Origin: Rikenella microfusus DSM 15922
Lineage (GTDB): Bacteria; Bacteroidota; Bacteroidia; Bacteroidales; Rikenellaceae
Direction of reading: 5' to 3'
Assembly (NCBI RefSeq): GCF_000427365.1
Contig: NZ_KE386488.1
Location: 1 to 64,000 of the forward strand
DNA: 64,000 nt
Of this stretch, positions 44,982 to 55,619 are shown piece by piece. Position 1 is the stretch's first letter; each line of letters begins with the position of its first letter. Under the pieces are notes generated by a model. The model was not told where the DNA came from, ran no database searches, and saw only the letters and a program-made list of their open reading frames with translations. The position numbers were made by a program, and so were the translations under genes.

Positions 44982-46511
44982 CTACTCCCACTCGATCGTT
45001 GCCGGCGGTTTCGACGAGATATCGTAAACGACGCGGTTGATCCCCCGCACCTTATTGATAATATCGTTCGACACCTTGGCCAGCAGTTCGTACGGCAGGT
45101 GCACCCAGTCGGCCGTCATCCCGTCGGTCGAAGTCACGGCTCGCAGGGCCACGCACGATTCATAGGTACGTTCGTCGCCCATTACCCCCACGCTCTGTAC
45201 CGGCAGCAACATCACGCCCGCCTGCCATACCTTGTCGTACCAGCCCGAGTCGCGGAGCGCCTGAATGAAAATCGCATCCGCCTCTTGCAGAATACGCACC
45301 TTCTCTTTGGTCACCTCGCCGAGGATACGGATTCCCAAGCCCGGCCCGGGGAACGGATGACGCCCCAGCAACAGTTCGGAAAGTCCCAGCTCGCGCCCGA
45401 TACGGCGCACTTCGTCCTTGAAAAGCAGACGCAGCGGCTCCACGATCTTCAGGTTCATCTTCTCCGGCAGGCCGCCTACATTGTGGTGCGACTTGATCGT
45501 CACGCTCGGCCCGTTCACCGACACTGACTCGATCACGTCCGGATAGATCGTCCCCTGTGCCAACCACTTCACATCCTTCAGCTTCTGCGCTTCGCTGTCG
45601 AATACCTCGATAAAGTCGCGACCGATGATCTTGCGTTTCTGTTCCGGATCAGTCACCCCCTTCAGGTCCCCCAGGAACTTATCTCCGGCATCCACGCCGA
45701 TCACGTTCAGCCCCATGTGTTTGTACGAATCCAGCACCGAACTGAACTCGTCCTTGCGCAACAGCCCCATATCCACGAAGATGCAAGTCAGGTTCTTCCC
45801 GATGGCCTTGTGCAGTAGCACCGCCGCCACCGACGAGTCCACCCCGCCGGACAGCCCCAGTACCACTTTGTCGCCGCCCAGCTTTTCGCGCAATTCGCGG
45901 ACCGTCGTTTCGATATACGACGCCGGCGTCCAATCCTGCCGGCAGCCGCAAATATCCACCACAAAATGCTTCAGCAGCTTGATTCCCTCGGTCGAATGAT
46001 AGACCTCCGGATGGAACTGGATGCCCCACGTATCCTCCCCGGCGATATGAAAAGCCGCCACACGGACATCCTCCGTGCTGGCGATGATTTCGCAGCCGGT
46101 CGGCTCCTTGACGATCGTGTCGCCGTGCGACATCCACACCTGTGTCGGATCGCCCAGGTCGCGGATCAGCGCGTTGGCCGCCTGTACTTTGGAAAGCATG
46201 GCCCGGCCGTATTCGCGCGAAGCGGACGGGGCCACCTCGCCGCCGAAATGGTGCGCCAGATACTGCGCCCCGTAGCAGACTCCCAACAGGGGCAATTTAC
46301 CTTTGATGCCGCCGAGGTCGATCTGCGGCGCCTCTTTATCCCGCACCGAGAACGGACTGCCCGACAGGATCACCCCCTTGACCGAAGCGTCGATCGCCGG
46401 ATAATGGTTGAACGGGTGTATCTCGCAATAGACGTTCAGTTCGCGCACGCGCCGCGCAATGAGTTGCGTGTACTGCGACCCGAAGTCGAGTATCAGAATT
46501 TTTTCCTGCAT
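44982..46511 (-). CDS. guaA: GMP synthase (glutamine-hydrolysing)
   Basis: 509 residues from 46511 ([18 protein letters not shown]); the open frame continues upstream but without similarity. Class I glutamine amidotransferase part: [17 protein letters not shown] with the catalytic Cys near 82 and [11 protein letters not shown] near 168. ATP pyrophosphatase part: [16 protein letters not shown]-loop near 218. The dimerisation domain ends [12 protein letters not shown]. It makes GMP from XMP. A TAACTTTG box at 46533-46540 on the minus strand could be its -7 promoter element, giving a short leader. Confidence 0.97.
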   Translation of the reverse strand: MQEKILILDFGSQYTQLIARRVRELNVYCEIHPFNHYPAIDASVKGVILSGSPFSVRDKEAPQIDLGGIKGKLPLLGVCYGAQYLAHHFGGEVAPSASREYGRAMLSKVQAANALIRDLGDPTQVWMSHGDTIVKEPTGCEIIASTEDVRVAAFHIAGEDTWGIQFHPEVYHSTEGIKLLKHFVVDICGCRQDWTPASYIETTVRELREKLGGDKVVLGLSGGVDSSVAAVLLHKAIGKNLTCIFVDMGLLRKDEFSSVLDSYKHMGLNVIGVDAGDKFLGDLKGVTDPEQKRKIIGRDFIEVFDSEAQKLKDVKWLAQGTIYPDVIESVSVNGPSVTIKSHHNVGGLPEKMNLKIVEPLRLLFKDEVRRIGRELGLSELLLGRHPFPGPGLGIRILGEVTKEKVRILQEADAIFIQALRDSGWYDKVWQAGVMLLPVQSVGVMGDERTYESCVALRAVTSTDGMTADWVHLPYELLAKVSNDIINKVRGINRVVYDISSKPPATIEWE

Positions 46512-46576
46512 ACGAAGAAATTTATGATTGTACAAAGTTACGCCATTCGGTCGAAATAACCGCCGTTTCCCCTCCC

Positions 46577-47521
46577 CTATTTCTCGCCGATTTTCAGCGA
46601 ACGGTCTTTTTCCAGCGTCAGCACCAGTCCGTCGCGGCCCAGCACCGTAGCGGGAAACTCCGCCTGTGCCTCCGCGAACAGCGGTTCCAGCTCCTTGTAG
46701 CGCGAAGAGTAGTGCCCCAGCACCAGATGTTTCGCCCCGGCCCTGCCCGCTATGCGTGCGGCCTGCCAAGCGGTGGAATGGCCGGTTTTTGCTGCCAGTT
46801 CCTTGTCCGCATGCAGATAGGTCGCCTCGTGGTAGAGCAGGTCGGCTCCCTCCACAATAGCGGCCGCTTTGCCGGAAGGGGTCGTGTCGCTGCAAAAAGC
46901 ATAGCTGCGCGGTTCGTAGGGACGATAAGCAGCCTCTTCGTTCGGCAAGATCAATCCGTTGGCCAGCATCACGTCTTCACCGCGTTTGAGCGCCGCGATC
47001 TGCCGGGGATCCAATCCGTAGAAACCGACCGTCTCCTTATGCACGTTCAGCCCCGGCATCCGTTCCCGAAACAGGTAGCCGCAACACGGCACGCGATGCC
47101 TGAGCGGGACGGTCGTGACGGTCATCACCCGATTTTCCCACACCGTTTCGCTTTTCCGGGCATCCACCTCTCGAATCTCCAACGGATACGGCAGTTCGAT
47201 CCGGAAAAAGGCGAAATGGCTCCGCAACATCTCTCCGAACGGTTTCGGCGCAACGATCTCCAACGCCCGCTGTCTTCCCATCATCGCCATCGTCGAGAGG
47301 AGCCCGAAAATTCCGTAGGTATGGTCGCCGTGCAGATGGCTGATGAAAACGGCATTCAGTTTCAGCGGGTTGATCCCGTACCGCGCAAGCTGGTATTGGG
47401 TACCTTCGCCGCAATCGATCAAAAAAAACTGCTCATGTACGTTCAGTACATGAGCAGTATGGTGCCGGGAAAGTGTCGGTCGCGCCGAGCTGCATCCCAG
47501 TATGGTAACCTGAAAGGTCAT
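46577..47521 (-). CDS. rnz: Ribonuclease Z
   Basis: 314 residues from 47521 ([20 protein letters not shown]). The metallo-beta-lactamase zinc motif HLHGDH is at about 63-68 with later ligands in SDTTPSG, HEATY and LGHYSSRY. It trims tRNA 3' trailers. The ATG overlaps the rpsA stop by one base (TGATG), so it is translated from the rpsA message. The frame is open further upstream within rpsA, which is a shadow. Confidence 0.95.
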   Translation of the reverse strand: MTFQVTILGCSSARPTLSRHHTAHVLNVHEQFFLIDCGEGTQYQLARYGINPLKLNAVFISHLHGDHTYGIFGLLSTMAMMGRQRALEIVAPKPFGEMLRSHFAFFRIELPYPLEIREVDARKSETVWENRVMTVTTVPLRHRVPCCGYLFRERMPGLNVHKETVGFYGLDPRQIAALKRGEDVMLANGLILPNEEAAYRPYEPRSYAFCSDTTPSGKAAAIVEGADLLYHEATYLHADKELAAKTGHSTAWQAARIAGRAGAKHLVLGHYSSRYKELEPLFAEAQAEFPATVLGRDGLVLTLEKDRSLKIGEK

Positions 47522-49323
47522 CAGTTCTTCCCTTCGAGCTGCGCTTTGAGTTCGGCCAGGCCTGAAATGTCGCCCAGCGTGGTCTTTTCGATAGACGAAG
47601 AGAGTTTCTTCACCGCTTCCTGGGTCGAAGCCTCTTTCACGGCGTCTTCCTTGGCTTTGGCTTCCTCGAAAGTACGGGTATGCGAGAGGATGATCTTGCG
47701 GTTGTTTTTCCCGAATTCGAGCACGCGGAATTCGAGGGTTTCGCCCTTGGCAGCGGTCGTACCGTCGGCTTTCGCCAGCCCGCGGGCCGGAGCGAAGCCT
47801 TCGCCGCCTTCGTTCAGGGCAACCACCGCACCCTTGTCGTTCACTTCGGTGATCGTACCTGCGTGGATCGTGTCCGGTTTGTAGATGGTTTCGTAAACAT
47901 CCCACGGATTTTCTTCCAGTTGTTTGTGGCCGAGGCTCAGACGACGGTTTTCTTTGTCGATTTCGAGCACCTGCACTTCGATCGGAGCGTCGATCTGGGT
48001 GAATTCCGACGGGTGTTTGATCTTCTTGGTCCAGCTCAGGTCGCTGATGTGAATCAGGCCGTCCACGCCCTCTTCGAGTTCCACGAACACGCCGAAGTTG
48101 GTGAAGTTACGCACACGGGCGGTGTGGCGCGAGCCGACCGGATATTTGGTCTCGATATTTTCCCACGGATCCGGAGTCAGCTGTTTGATACCCAGCGACA
48201 TCTTGTGGTCTTCGCGGTCGAGGGTCAGGATAACGGCTTCCACTTCGTCGCCGACTTTCATGAAGTCCTGAGCCGAACGCAGGTGCTGCGACCAGCTCAT
48301 TTCGCTGACGTGGATCAGCCCTTCGACGCCGGGAGCGATCTCGATGAACGCGCCGTAATCGGCCATCACGACCACTTTGCCTTTCACCTTGTCGCCCACT
48401 TTCAGTTCCGAAGCCAGCGCGTCCCACGGATGCGGGGTCAGTTGTTTCAGGCCCAGGGCGATACGTTTCTTGGCGTCGTCGAAGTCGAGGATCACGACAT
48501 TCAGTTTCTGGTCGAGCTGCACGACCTCTTCCGGATGGTTCACGCGGCCCCACGACAGGTCGGTGATGTGGATCAGACCGTCCACGCCGCCCAGGTCGAT
48601 GAATACGCCGTAAGAGGTGATGTTCTTGACCGTACCTTCGAGGATCTGGCCTTTTTCGAGTTTGCCGATGATGTCTTTCTTCTGCTGTTCGAGTTCGGCC
48701 TCGATCAGCGCCTTATGCGACACGACCACGTTGCGGAACTCCTGGTTGATCTTCACCACCTTGAATTCCATAGTCTTGTCTACGTAAATATCGTAATCGC
48801 GGATCGGTTTCACGTCGATTTGCGAACCGGGCAGGAAGGCTTCGATACCGAACACATCGACGATCATACCGCCCTTGGTGCGGCATTTGATGTAACCCTT
48901 GATGATCTCGTCTTTTTCGAGCGCTTCGTTCACGCGGTCCCACGAACGGAGCTGGCGCGCTTTCTTGTGCGAGAGGATCAGCTGGCCTTTCTTGTCTTCG
49001 GCCGACTCCACGTACACTTCCACTTTATCGCCGACTTTGAGGTCCGGGTTGTAGCGGAATTCGCTGCTGGGGATCACCCCTTCCGACTTGAAGCCGATGT
49101 TCACCAGCACTTCGCGTTTGTCGATGGCGGTAACGGTACCTTCCATCACCTCGCCCGCCTGGATGTTCGAGAGGGTCTGGTCGTATTCCTTGGCGATCTG
49201 CTCTTTGGATTCGCCGCCGTAAAGGCCGGCTTCGGTTTCGAAAGCTTCCCAGTTGAACTGATCGACGGGAACCGATGCGTTCGAAGGTTTCTGAGCCTTC
49301 GTTTCTTCTGCGTTTGTAGTCAT
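47521..49323 (-). CDS. rpsA: 30S ribosomal protein S1
   Basis: 600 residues from MTTNAEETKAQ at 49323; an alternative ATG at 49359 adds 12 residues and cannot be excluded. Six S1 (OB-fold) domains follow from about residue 55: GEVMEGTVTAIDKREVLVNIG, then KGYIKCRTKGGMIVDVFG, LEGTVKNITSYGVFIDLGG, VKGKVVVMADYGAFIEIAPG, HTARVRNFTNFGVFVELEEG and HAGTITEVNDKGAVVALNEG. It binds mRNA on the small subunit, which matters in a phylum with weak Shine-Dalgarno sites. rnz is coupled behind it. Confidence 0.96.
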   Translation of the reverse strand: MTTNAEETKAQKPSNASVPVDQFNWEAFETEAGLYGGESKEQIAKEYDQTLSNIQAGEVMEGTVTAIDKREVLVNIGFKSEGVIPSSEFRYNPDLKVGDKVEVYVESAEDKKGQLILSHKKARQLRSWDRVNEALEKDEIIKGYIKCRTKGGMIVDVFGIEAFLPGSQIDVKPIRDYDIYVDKTMEFKVVKINQEFRNVVVSHKALIEAELEQQKKDIIGKLEKGQILEGTVKNITSYGVFIDLGGVDGLIHITDLSWGRVNHPEEVVQLDQKLNVVILDFDDAKKRIALGLKQLTPHPWDALASELKVGDKVKGKVVVMADYGAFIEIAPGVEGLIHVSEMSWSQHLRSAQDFMKVGDEVEAVILTLDREDHKMSLGIKQLTPDPWENIETKYPVGSRHTARVRNFTNFGVFVELEEGVDGLIHISDLSWTKKIKHPSEFTQIDAPIEVQVLEIDKENRRLSLGHKQLEENPWDVYETIYKPDTIHAGTITEVNDKGAVVALNEGGEGFAPARGLAKADGTTAAKGETLEFRVLEFGKNNRKIILSHTRTFEEAKAKEDAVKEASTQEAVKKLSSSIEKTTLGDISGLAELKAQLEGKN

Positions 49324-49406
49324 TTTGTCGTTTTGAATGAAACTAAACGGGTTGGACATTATGTATTGACGCCCCGGCCCTCTGGAAAGAGCGCCGGAAA
49401 GCGTCG

Positions 49407-49435
49407 CAAAGGTACGATATTTTTTTAATTTACAA
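49407..49435 (-). promoter_or_regulatory. Promoter of rpsA
   Basis: On the minus strand TTG (49435-49433) and TACCTTTG (49414-49407) are 18 bp apart, close to consensus. Transcription would begin near 49401, about 40 or 78 bases before the two candidate starts. Confidence 0.65.
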
Positions 49436-49680
49436 CCGGTTGCCTATATTTTTCCGGAAACAAATACATACTGTCTTGCCCTCACCGCGCAATCATTTAC
49501 CCGAGACTCCGCCCTGTGACCCGATATACGCTATCGTTCCCGTTTTTCGAGTCCGATGCGGACGCCATAAATTCGTAGCAATTTATTGATTTTATTCTGT
49601 CTATACATCAATATTTTACATAAATTTTTCACTAATTTCGAGGTCTGGAAATTTTCGAAAATTCGGCCGACATATGACAA

Positions 49681-50809
49681 ATGTATGGCAAGAATAATTA
49701 CATTTTGCAGCAGACAAAACGTGAGCCGACCAAGAATCTCGCCGAACTGCGAAACCACATCCTCGGAGAGATCGCCAAGGATCCCGAACACGCGATGACG
49801 AAAACGCGTCTGGAGAAAATCATCTACAGCTTCCACCCCCCACGTAGCCTCACACTCAGTCGTCGCGTCCGCAGTCGGGAATCGCTGACCGACTATATCG
49901 CCCGTTATACGCACGAAATGAAGAACGGAACCCGGCTCAACACCCACAAATTACGCTACGGCGCATCGACGCTCAAAAACTATACTATACCAGTTTGACA
50001 AATTCTGCAAAACAATGCGGAAGAAGTTCGATTTGGCGATATCGATCTGAAATTTTACGACGATTTTGTGGCATGGTTCACGACGAAGGATGATTCGATC
50101 AATACCCTCGGTCGCCACGTCAAGGAACTGAAAATCATCATACGGGCGGTACGCAAAGAAGGCCTGCACGACAACGGTCTAATCGAAAGCCGTAAGTTTC
50201 GCGTGCTGACCGCCGATGTCGAGAAGATCTATCTGACCGAATCGGAAATCCGCGCCATTGCCGACCTCAATCTGTCGGGGTACAAGCATAAAGAGATTGT
50301 CCGCGATGTTTTTCTGGTCGGCTATTATATGGCGCAACGGTTCAGCGACTATTCAACCATCAACGAAGACAATATCCGCACGCTGGAAAGCGGGCAACGA
50401 GTCATCGACCTCAAGTATCAGAAGACAGGCAATCATGTCGTTATTCCCGTCCGACCCGAATTGCAGACGATATTGGATAAGTATGATAACCAGTTGCCGA
50501 AATCATACGAACAGAAGGTAAACAAGTTCCTCAAGCAGGTTACGCGCGAGGCGGGTATCACGGAAAAAATCGAGGTATCATTCGTCGAAAACTAAGAAAA
50601 GAAGATACATCTGGTCGAAAAGTGCGACTTGGTAAAGATCCCCACGGCACGCCGCAGCGACGAACGATGTGTTTGGCTGGCATTCCGACCATCGTGATCA
50701 TAAAAATTACGGGTCACAAGACCGAAAAGGAGTTTATGAAATATATCACGATACAGAAGAACAGACGGCGATGGAGTTGATGAATCATCCGTATTTCAGC
50801 GGTCGGTAG
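49681..50809 (+). pseudogene. Tyrosine recombinase (integrase), broken
   Basis: The remains of a Bacteroidota phage-integrase-type recombinase. LTDYIARYTHEMKNGTR and GASTLKNYT come from the SAM-like core-binding region; RFGDIDLKFYDDFVAWFTT and VEKIYLTESEIRAI ... FLVGYYMAQRFSDYSTINE from the catalytic domain (Arg of the active site is in that last block). A TGA at 49996-49998 is produced by a local frame shift (YQFDKFCKT reads in another frame), a TAA lies at 50593-50595, and the end (KITGHKTEKEFMKYI, then the expected closing NHPYFSGR) is in two further frames. It cannot make a working enzyme. It marks the left side of a mobile element. Confidence 0.85.
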
Positions 50810-50894
50810 CCTAAATGTTACTGGCATGAGATTTACAGACAAAGCAAATAAATTTAATATAAAATAAAAAACAAACTTAAATATTACACGAAAT

Positions 50895-51304
50895 ATGCCC
50901 CACCGTTGTAAAATAGAGATCAAAGCCTCTAAATTGCCATGTTGTGACACATTGGTCAAGGAGTTGCGTTCGCGGACGGAGTCTGAGAATCTCGATTCGG
51001 CGAGTATTCGCATTATGGGGCATACGAGGAGTATGAACCGACGTTGAAGAATGCCGACAGGATCATTCGCCGTTTCGATTATTGGCTGAGAGGACCCAAA
51101 GAGGATGTCTTTATTACGACGTATACGGGCAGCCGAGTGTTCTGCAAAAAGGAATTGACAAAGGCTTTGGAAATTACCCGTCCTACCCTCGGCAGATGGA
51201 TCGCAAACGGATGGCTGAAGGATTGCGCCGTTCCGATTACGTCACATGGCGACGACTGTTATTCGGCCGATGCGGAACATTCGATGCTGAAACAATTCAG
51301 ATAA
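50895..51304 (+). pseudogene. HTH DNA-binding protein, frameshifted
   Basis: Starts MPHRCKIEIKASKLPCCDTL; the frame changes near 51020-51045 and continues as EYEPTLKNADRIIRRFDYWL ... KKELTKALEITRPTLGRWIANGWL, a helix-turn-helix of the excisionase or MerR type. Such small regulators sit next to integrases in Bacteroidota mobilizable elements. 51305-51567 shows no gene. Confidence 0.6.
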
Positions 51305-51567
51305 AACAAACAAAATTACTCTTACGAGAAGAGGATGGCGCAACCGCTATCCTCTTTTTTCATATCTGAATAATCGTATACGGCAAGGACACTACAAGCA
51401 AAGCAGTCCGCTTGGATTTTTACCGAACAAAGACGCATCGAGCAGCAAGCGCTCTACACATGTCCTCCCGATGGCATCGAATGGCGTCGTGGTGTAATAC
51501 AATTATCGGTTTTATAAAGTTTTGACCGAGTGTTTCCTTTACAGCGTCCAATTCAAAAAACTACGAT

Positions 51568-51858
51568 ATGGCAAAGCAAATCTATTTGAACGGCATGACT
51601 GCCGACCGACTCTCGGAGATGATCCGGGAATCTCTGCAAGACGAACTGCAACAGATACGGCCCTCACATCCGAAAACCGACACGAGGCACCTTACATGAC
51701 GGGAAACCGCCCGCCGTCTGCGTATTTCGCTCGTAACATTCACCGACTGGGTACACCGCGGCAAGATCTGCACACACAAAATCGGCGGCCGCGTATTGTT
51801 CCACGACAGCGATGTCGAAGCCGCGCTCAATCGAATCGTCCCCATTAGAAACCGATAA
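51568..51858 (+). pseudogene. Excisionase-type HTH protein, frameshifted
   Basis: Starts MAKQIYLNGMTADRLSEMI and after a frame change near 51695-51715 continues FTDWVHRGKICTHKIGGRVL then FHDSDVEAALNRIV and stop. This is the helix-turn-helix layout of the helix_turn_helix_17/excisionase proteins usually found before primase genes on these elements. Confidence 0.65.
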
Positions 51859-51862
51859 GCCG

Positions 51863-52972
51863 ATGGAAACAAAGGAGAAATCTATGCGTGTGGCTACGAC
51901 CTTGATTAAGGTCGTACAACGCCCGCTTATCGGCGGCGATACCATTGAAGAGCGTATCCCGTGGCGTTTATGAAGCGCTGCGACAGGATTACGGCAAGAA
52001 TAGCCCGCCCAAAATCGAAAAATACGACGGGTTTTGCATGATTCCTGACCAATGTGAACTACCGACGGGTATACGGAACACATCTGAACCTTTACGAGCC
52101 GCTTGCGCACGGCCCACCGAGGGCGACTTTCCCAATATCAGGACGTTGGACGAATCAGCTGGCTGGTATTGGTCGATGAGCTGTTGTTGAACCAAATCGA
52201 GGATACGGAGAAGATCAAGAACCTTTCGACGGCAAACGATTACAAGGTCGAAGCGAAAGGCAAAGACCGTCGTGAAATCGAGTTCTTCGCCAAATCCGTC
52301 CTCTGTCCAACAACGAGCGCAATCCAATCATCATCCCACAGGAAGAGGTACGTTTCTGAGTGCGCAGGATCGTACCGGTTCCGCAACTTGCAGGCGAAAA
52401 TGGAGGGTAAAATCCCCCATTTTCTTCACTTTCTGCTTGATCATAAACTCTCCACGCGACAGGAGTTGCGCATGTGGTTCGCCCCCACCTCGCTCGAAAC
52501 ACCCGCATTGCACAAGATCAAGAAATATGACACCAACAAAATCGAGGCGGAAATCGCCGTCTACTGCGTCGAGGTGATGGATCGTCACGGTGAGAATCGG
52601 GTATCGTGCTACCCCAACGATATAATAGATGCGGTACGCGATGCAGGCTTGAAGGCCGACTTGACGCAAATTCGCAGCATTTTCAAGGACAGTTGGGGAT
52701 TACGCTCGGATAAGAACAGCGAATACACCTTCTACCACATCGGCACGGAGGACGATCTCTTTCCGATGAAAAAAAAGGGGTACTATTACAAGGTATCGCG
52801 AGAGTTGGTCGAAAAACTGTTGTTGTATGTGATTTTTATTAATAATCAAATAATAATCCATTCAGAATCCACAGCAACACTCGCACAACAAGCCGACAAC
52901 AACACCGCAACGTATTCGACGATCGTTGCCGAACGCACAGGGAATAGCGTTGCGCTCGTGTTGCAGACATAA
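51863..52972 (+). pseudogene. Primase-helicase (VirE/DUF5906 type), broken with internal deletion
   Basis: The beginning reads METKEKSMRVATTLIKVVQ, typical of the element-encoded helicase that in full length has a P-loop of the GKST type. Frames then shift (EALRQDYGKNSPPKIEKYDG; EGDFPNIRTL) and the sequence jumps straight to LVLVDELLLNQIEDTEKIKN, the Walker B region and sensor (LSTANDYKVEAKGKDRREI). The stretch with Walker A, about 50-60 residues, is missing. The C-terminal half (52600-52840) is intact in one frame. No active ATPase can be made. Confidence 0.75.
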
Positions 52973-53030
52973 ACGTCTCTTTCATTGTCGGTTATCCGAC
53001 TTTACAACAAAACCACAAAGTTTTGCAGCT

Positions 53031-53453
53031 ATGGCAGATATTCAGCAGATAAAACAGATATCCATTCGGGATTACCTCGCACAACAGAGAATCAAGCCGA
53101 AACAACAAAACCCACACTATGGTCTTTATCTTTCACCGCTGCGCGGGGAACATACACCAAGTTTCAAGGTGGACTATGCGCAGAATCTATGGTACGACTT
53201 CGGACTGAGCACAGGCGGTTCGATTATCGACCTCGTCATGCGGTTGGAGCGGTGTGATTTCATGCAGGCCGTCCGATCGCTCGGCAGCGACGAGAGAATA
53301 CCAATTGTCACTTCCGTATCGCCGTCGGTCTCGCCGACCGTTCCTATGCTTCGGATTGTTTCCAACGCGTCGCTTCGTCATGCAGCATTGCTCAACTATT
53401 TACGGCGGCGCGGCATCGGCCGCATATTGCTCCCATGCACAGGCGAGATATGA
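53031..53453 (+). pseudogene. CHC2 zinc-finger primase, N-terminal fragment
   Basis: 140 residues: MADIQQIKQISIRDYLAQQR, then YGLYLSPLRGEHTPSFKVDY and NLWYDFGLSTGGSIIDLVMR, which is the degenerate CHC2 finger of Bacteroidota mobile-element primases. Similarity ends after LLNYLRRRGI and the Toprim catalytic part is missing. Probably a truncated remnant. Confidence 0.7.
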
Positions 53454-53536
53454 AAATGTAGTGAGGCAGGTTTGTGTTTTCGTAAACGAAAACCAACTTG
53501 CGCTGAATATCTGGTCTAACTTCTACAAACAAACCG

Positions 53537-53877
53537 ATGACACAAACGTATAGAATCGAGTAAAGGTCGCGTTCGCCAGTATATCGTTCAGCACGCGGCT
53601 CGATACGGAGTATTATTTACGTCTTCGGACATTGGCCCGATGTGCGGGCCAATGTCCGGCCGAGATCGTCCGACAACTGCTGCGAACGGGAGCAGTACGC
53701 GACCGTCTGCGCCGCGAACATTTGAATTTCATGGCCCAGATCAAAAATATTGCCCGCAACTTGAATCAACTGACATAACTTACCCATGCGAAAGGATTGT
53801 CAAGCGCCTTATCCCGTCACGCAACCACCATGGCGAGTATCGAGACCCTGCTAAAACAGATCCGCGATGATCGGTAA
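53537..53877 (+). pseudogene. MobC-like relaxosome accessory protein, broken
   Basis: After a degenerate start (ATG at 53537 meets a stop after eight codons) the frame CPAEIVRQLLRTGAVRDRLR ... EHLNFMAQIKNIARNLNQLT matches the MobC/ribbon-helix-helix mobilization proteins. A TAA codon (about 53776-53778) interrupts it, and LTHAKGLSSALSRHATTMAS continues in frame to the normal stop, which overlaps the mobA start by 11 bases (ATGATCGGTAA) as in intact elements. Confidence 0.75.
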
Positions 53878-54685
53878 GATTATCGCAGGCTCGTCCTTTG
53901 CCGGAACAGTCGGCTATGGGATGAAAGAACAGTCGCGTGTCTTCGAAGCCGAAGACGTAAACCCACCAATAGTAAGGAGCATGGTCGAGGATTTCAAAGA
54001 CCAGCCCCAGCTCAATCCTCAGTTGAACAACACGGTCGGACATACCTCTCTTTCGTTTTCACCGAAAGATGCACCGCACATGAGCGATGCGCTGATGACG
54101 CAGATCGCCAAAAAATATATGCAGAAGATGGGTATTACCGATACCTTTTGGTACGCCACCTCGACCAACCGCACCCGTATGCCATCTGGTCTACAACCGG
54201 TTCAGAAACAACAAACAGACCATTTCGGACCAGAACATCAAGATCCGCAACGCCAAGGTCTGCCGGGAACTGACCAAGAAATACGGATTGCATCTCGCAT
54301 TGGAAAAAAACGAGGTACGTCGCGAACAGCTGCATGAGCAGGACAAGACCCGATACGAAATATACGATGCGATCAAAAGAATATTGCCTCGATCCCAAAA
54401 GTGGAACGATCTGGAGAGGCTCCCGAAAAAGCAGGAGATCACCGTGCGCTACAAATATTGTAGGAATAGCGACCGCAAGCTGGGCGTACTGTTCGGCAAA
54501 ACGGCTTCGAGTTTTCGAACTCAAAAATCAACCGACAATTCAGCTTCTCAAAACCGGATCGGCATTTTGCGTACACGCACCAGCAAAGCCAACGTCGGAT
54601 CACGATCGCAAAGGATCTTAATGCCGCCATAGGAACCTATCATTCGGCTTTTGCCGGTCTGTTCGGGACAGGCAGTAAAAAGTAG
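53867..54685 (+). pseudogene. MobA relaxase, frameshifted
   Basis: Starts MIGKIIAGSSFAGTVGYGMK and keeps GHTSLSFSPKDAPHMSDALM and MGITDTFWYATSTNRT, i.e. the relaxase N-terminus with the first part of the HUH region. The frame then shifts near 54175-54190 (HLVYNRF and NIKIRNAKVCRELTKKYGLH are in another frame) and again near 54440. The catalytic Tyr and the His cluster cannot lie in one polypeptide. It is a mobilization gene in decay. Confidence 0.8.
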
Positions 54686-54707
54686 ATACAGACGGACTGG
54701 CAATCCA

Positions 54708-54927
54708 TTGCGGGGGTAATATCAGCGATCTTCCGCTGCCGCCGAGCAGCTCGCCCGTCGAATGGTCCGCCGCCCAACTGCAACGTAAACTCGGCGAAAG
54801 CTCTGAAGAGCATATCGCCCATATCAGGGCATTGTTCAATACCGTGGTCGAAGCGATGGCGGTTGCCACAACGGAACGGAAGTGCCGTTTGCGCGAACAC
54901 ACGACCAAACACAAAATGAAATTATAA
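54708..54927 (+). pseudogene. Fragment of a mobilization-region gene
   Basis: An open stretch (NISDLPLPPSSSPVEWSAAQ, LGESSEEHIAHIRALFNTVV) without a start codon ends in a stop at 54925-54927. It may be the C-terminal piece of mobA in another frame or of a separate small protein. Not recognised. Confidence 0.35.
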
Positions 54928-54963
54928 ACTCTAAGATTCAATTTATTATAAGAGAATAACCCG

Positions 54964-55530
54964 ATGTCCTATGAAATGTATAAGGATTTCAAGGAGACGA
55001 TGATAAAGACCCTCAAAAATAAAACCGCCACATTTGCACCCGCCGCACAACCGACCGATTTGGAGAGCATCGAACTGAATCATGCCAAAACGCAAACCGG
55101 TATCGATAATCTGCAAGCATCGGCAATCAAAATCCCCTCCGAACTGCCGCCAAGAATAACCCAACACCGAGTGATTTTCAACTCCGAATCCCCATTCGCC
55201 CTTTATGTAGTATCGTTCCTTTTCATAAGCTGCATGATCTTGTCGTCGGCACTCTATTTCGCTACTCGATCGAACTACGAACGTATCGACAACAACCTGA
55301 AATACCGCTACATCAAAATAAAAGGCGAAGCAACACTCGAACGCATCGCCGAACTGAAAGAGTTATTCAAACTGAACCACAACAATGCAAAAATCCGCCA
55401 AATGAAAAAAGATGTCTAAGAATATGAACACACTATCCACCAGAAAATCGAACTCGAATAGCAGACGAGACAGAAAGAACGGGAAGTAGAACATTTAACC
55501 AATAAAGCTAACTCGATAAAAAAGAAATAA
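54964..55530 (+). pseudogene. Small membrane protein of the mobile element, two nonsense codons
   Basis: Opens MSYEMYKDFKETMIKTLKNK, has one membrane helix (about residues 79-100) and a coiled-coil-like tail. The frame stops at 55417-55419, but continues in the same frame as EYEHTIHQKIELE, stop, QTRQKEREVEHLTNKANSIK to a final TAA at 55528-55530. That hydrophilic helical extension looks like the original C-terminus. Proteins of this kind follow mobA in related elements; function unknown. A truncated 151-residue product may still be made. Confidence 0.6.
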
Positions 55531-55573
55531 TTATGCCGTATGTTCACAGTTACGTAATAACTGAATAATTTAC

Positions 55574-55581
55574 TACATTTG
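55574..55581 (+). promoter_or_regulatory. -7 promoter element of the hsd operon
   Basis: TACATTTG is a full TAnnTTTG match 38 bases before the hsdR ATG. No good TTTG is seen at the -33 position. Confidence 0.5.
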
Positions 55582-55619
55582 TATTTAATTGGGTATATTG
55601 TAATCCCGACGAGAGCAAT

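Noticed and set aside
49681-55530. Stop codon reassignment (TAA/TAG read as Gln) as an explanation for the interrupted genes
   Set aside because: Known Gln recoding in gut phages mainly involves TAG, while here TAA dominates; several genes also have frameshifts and a deletion, and the neighbouring hsd genes use a normal code.
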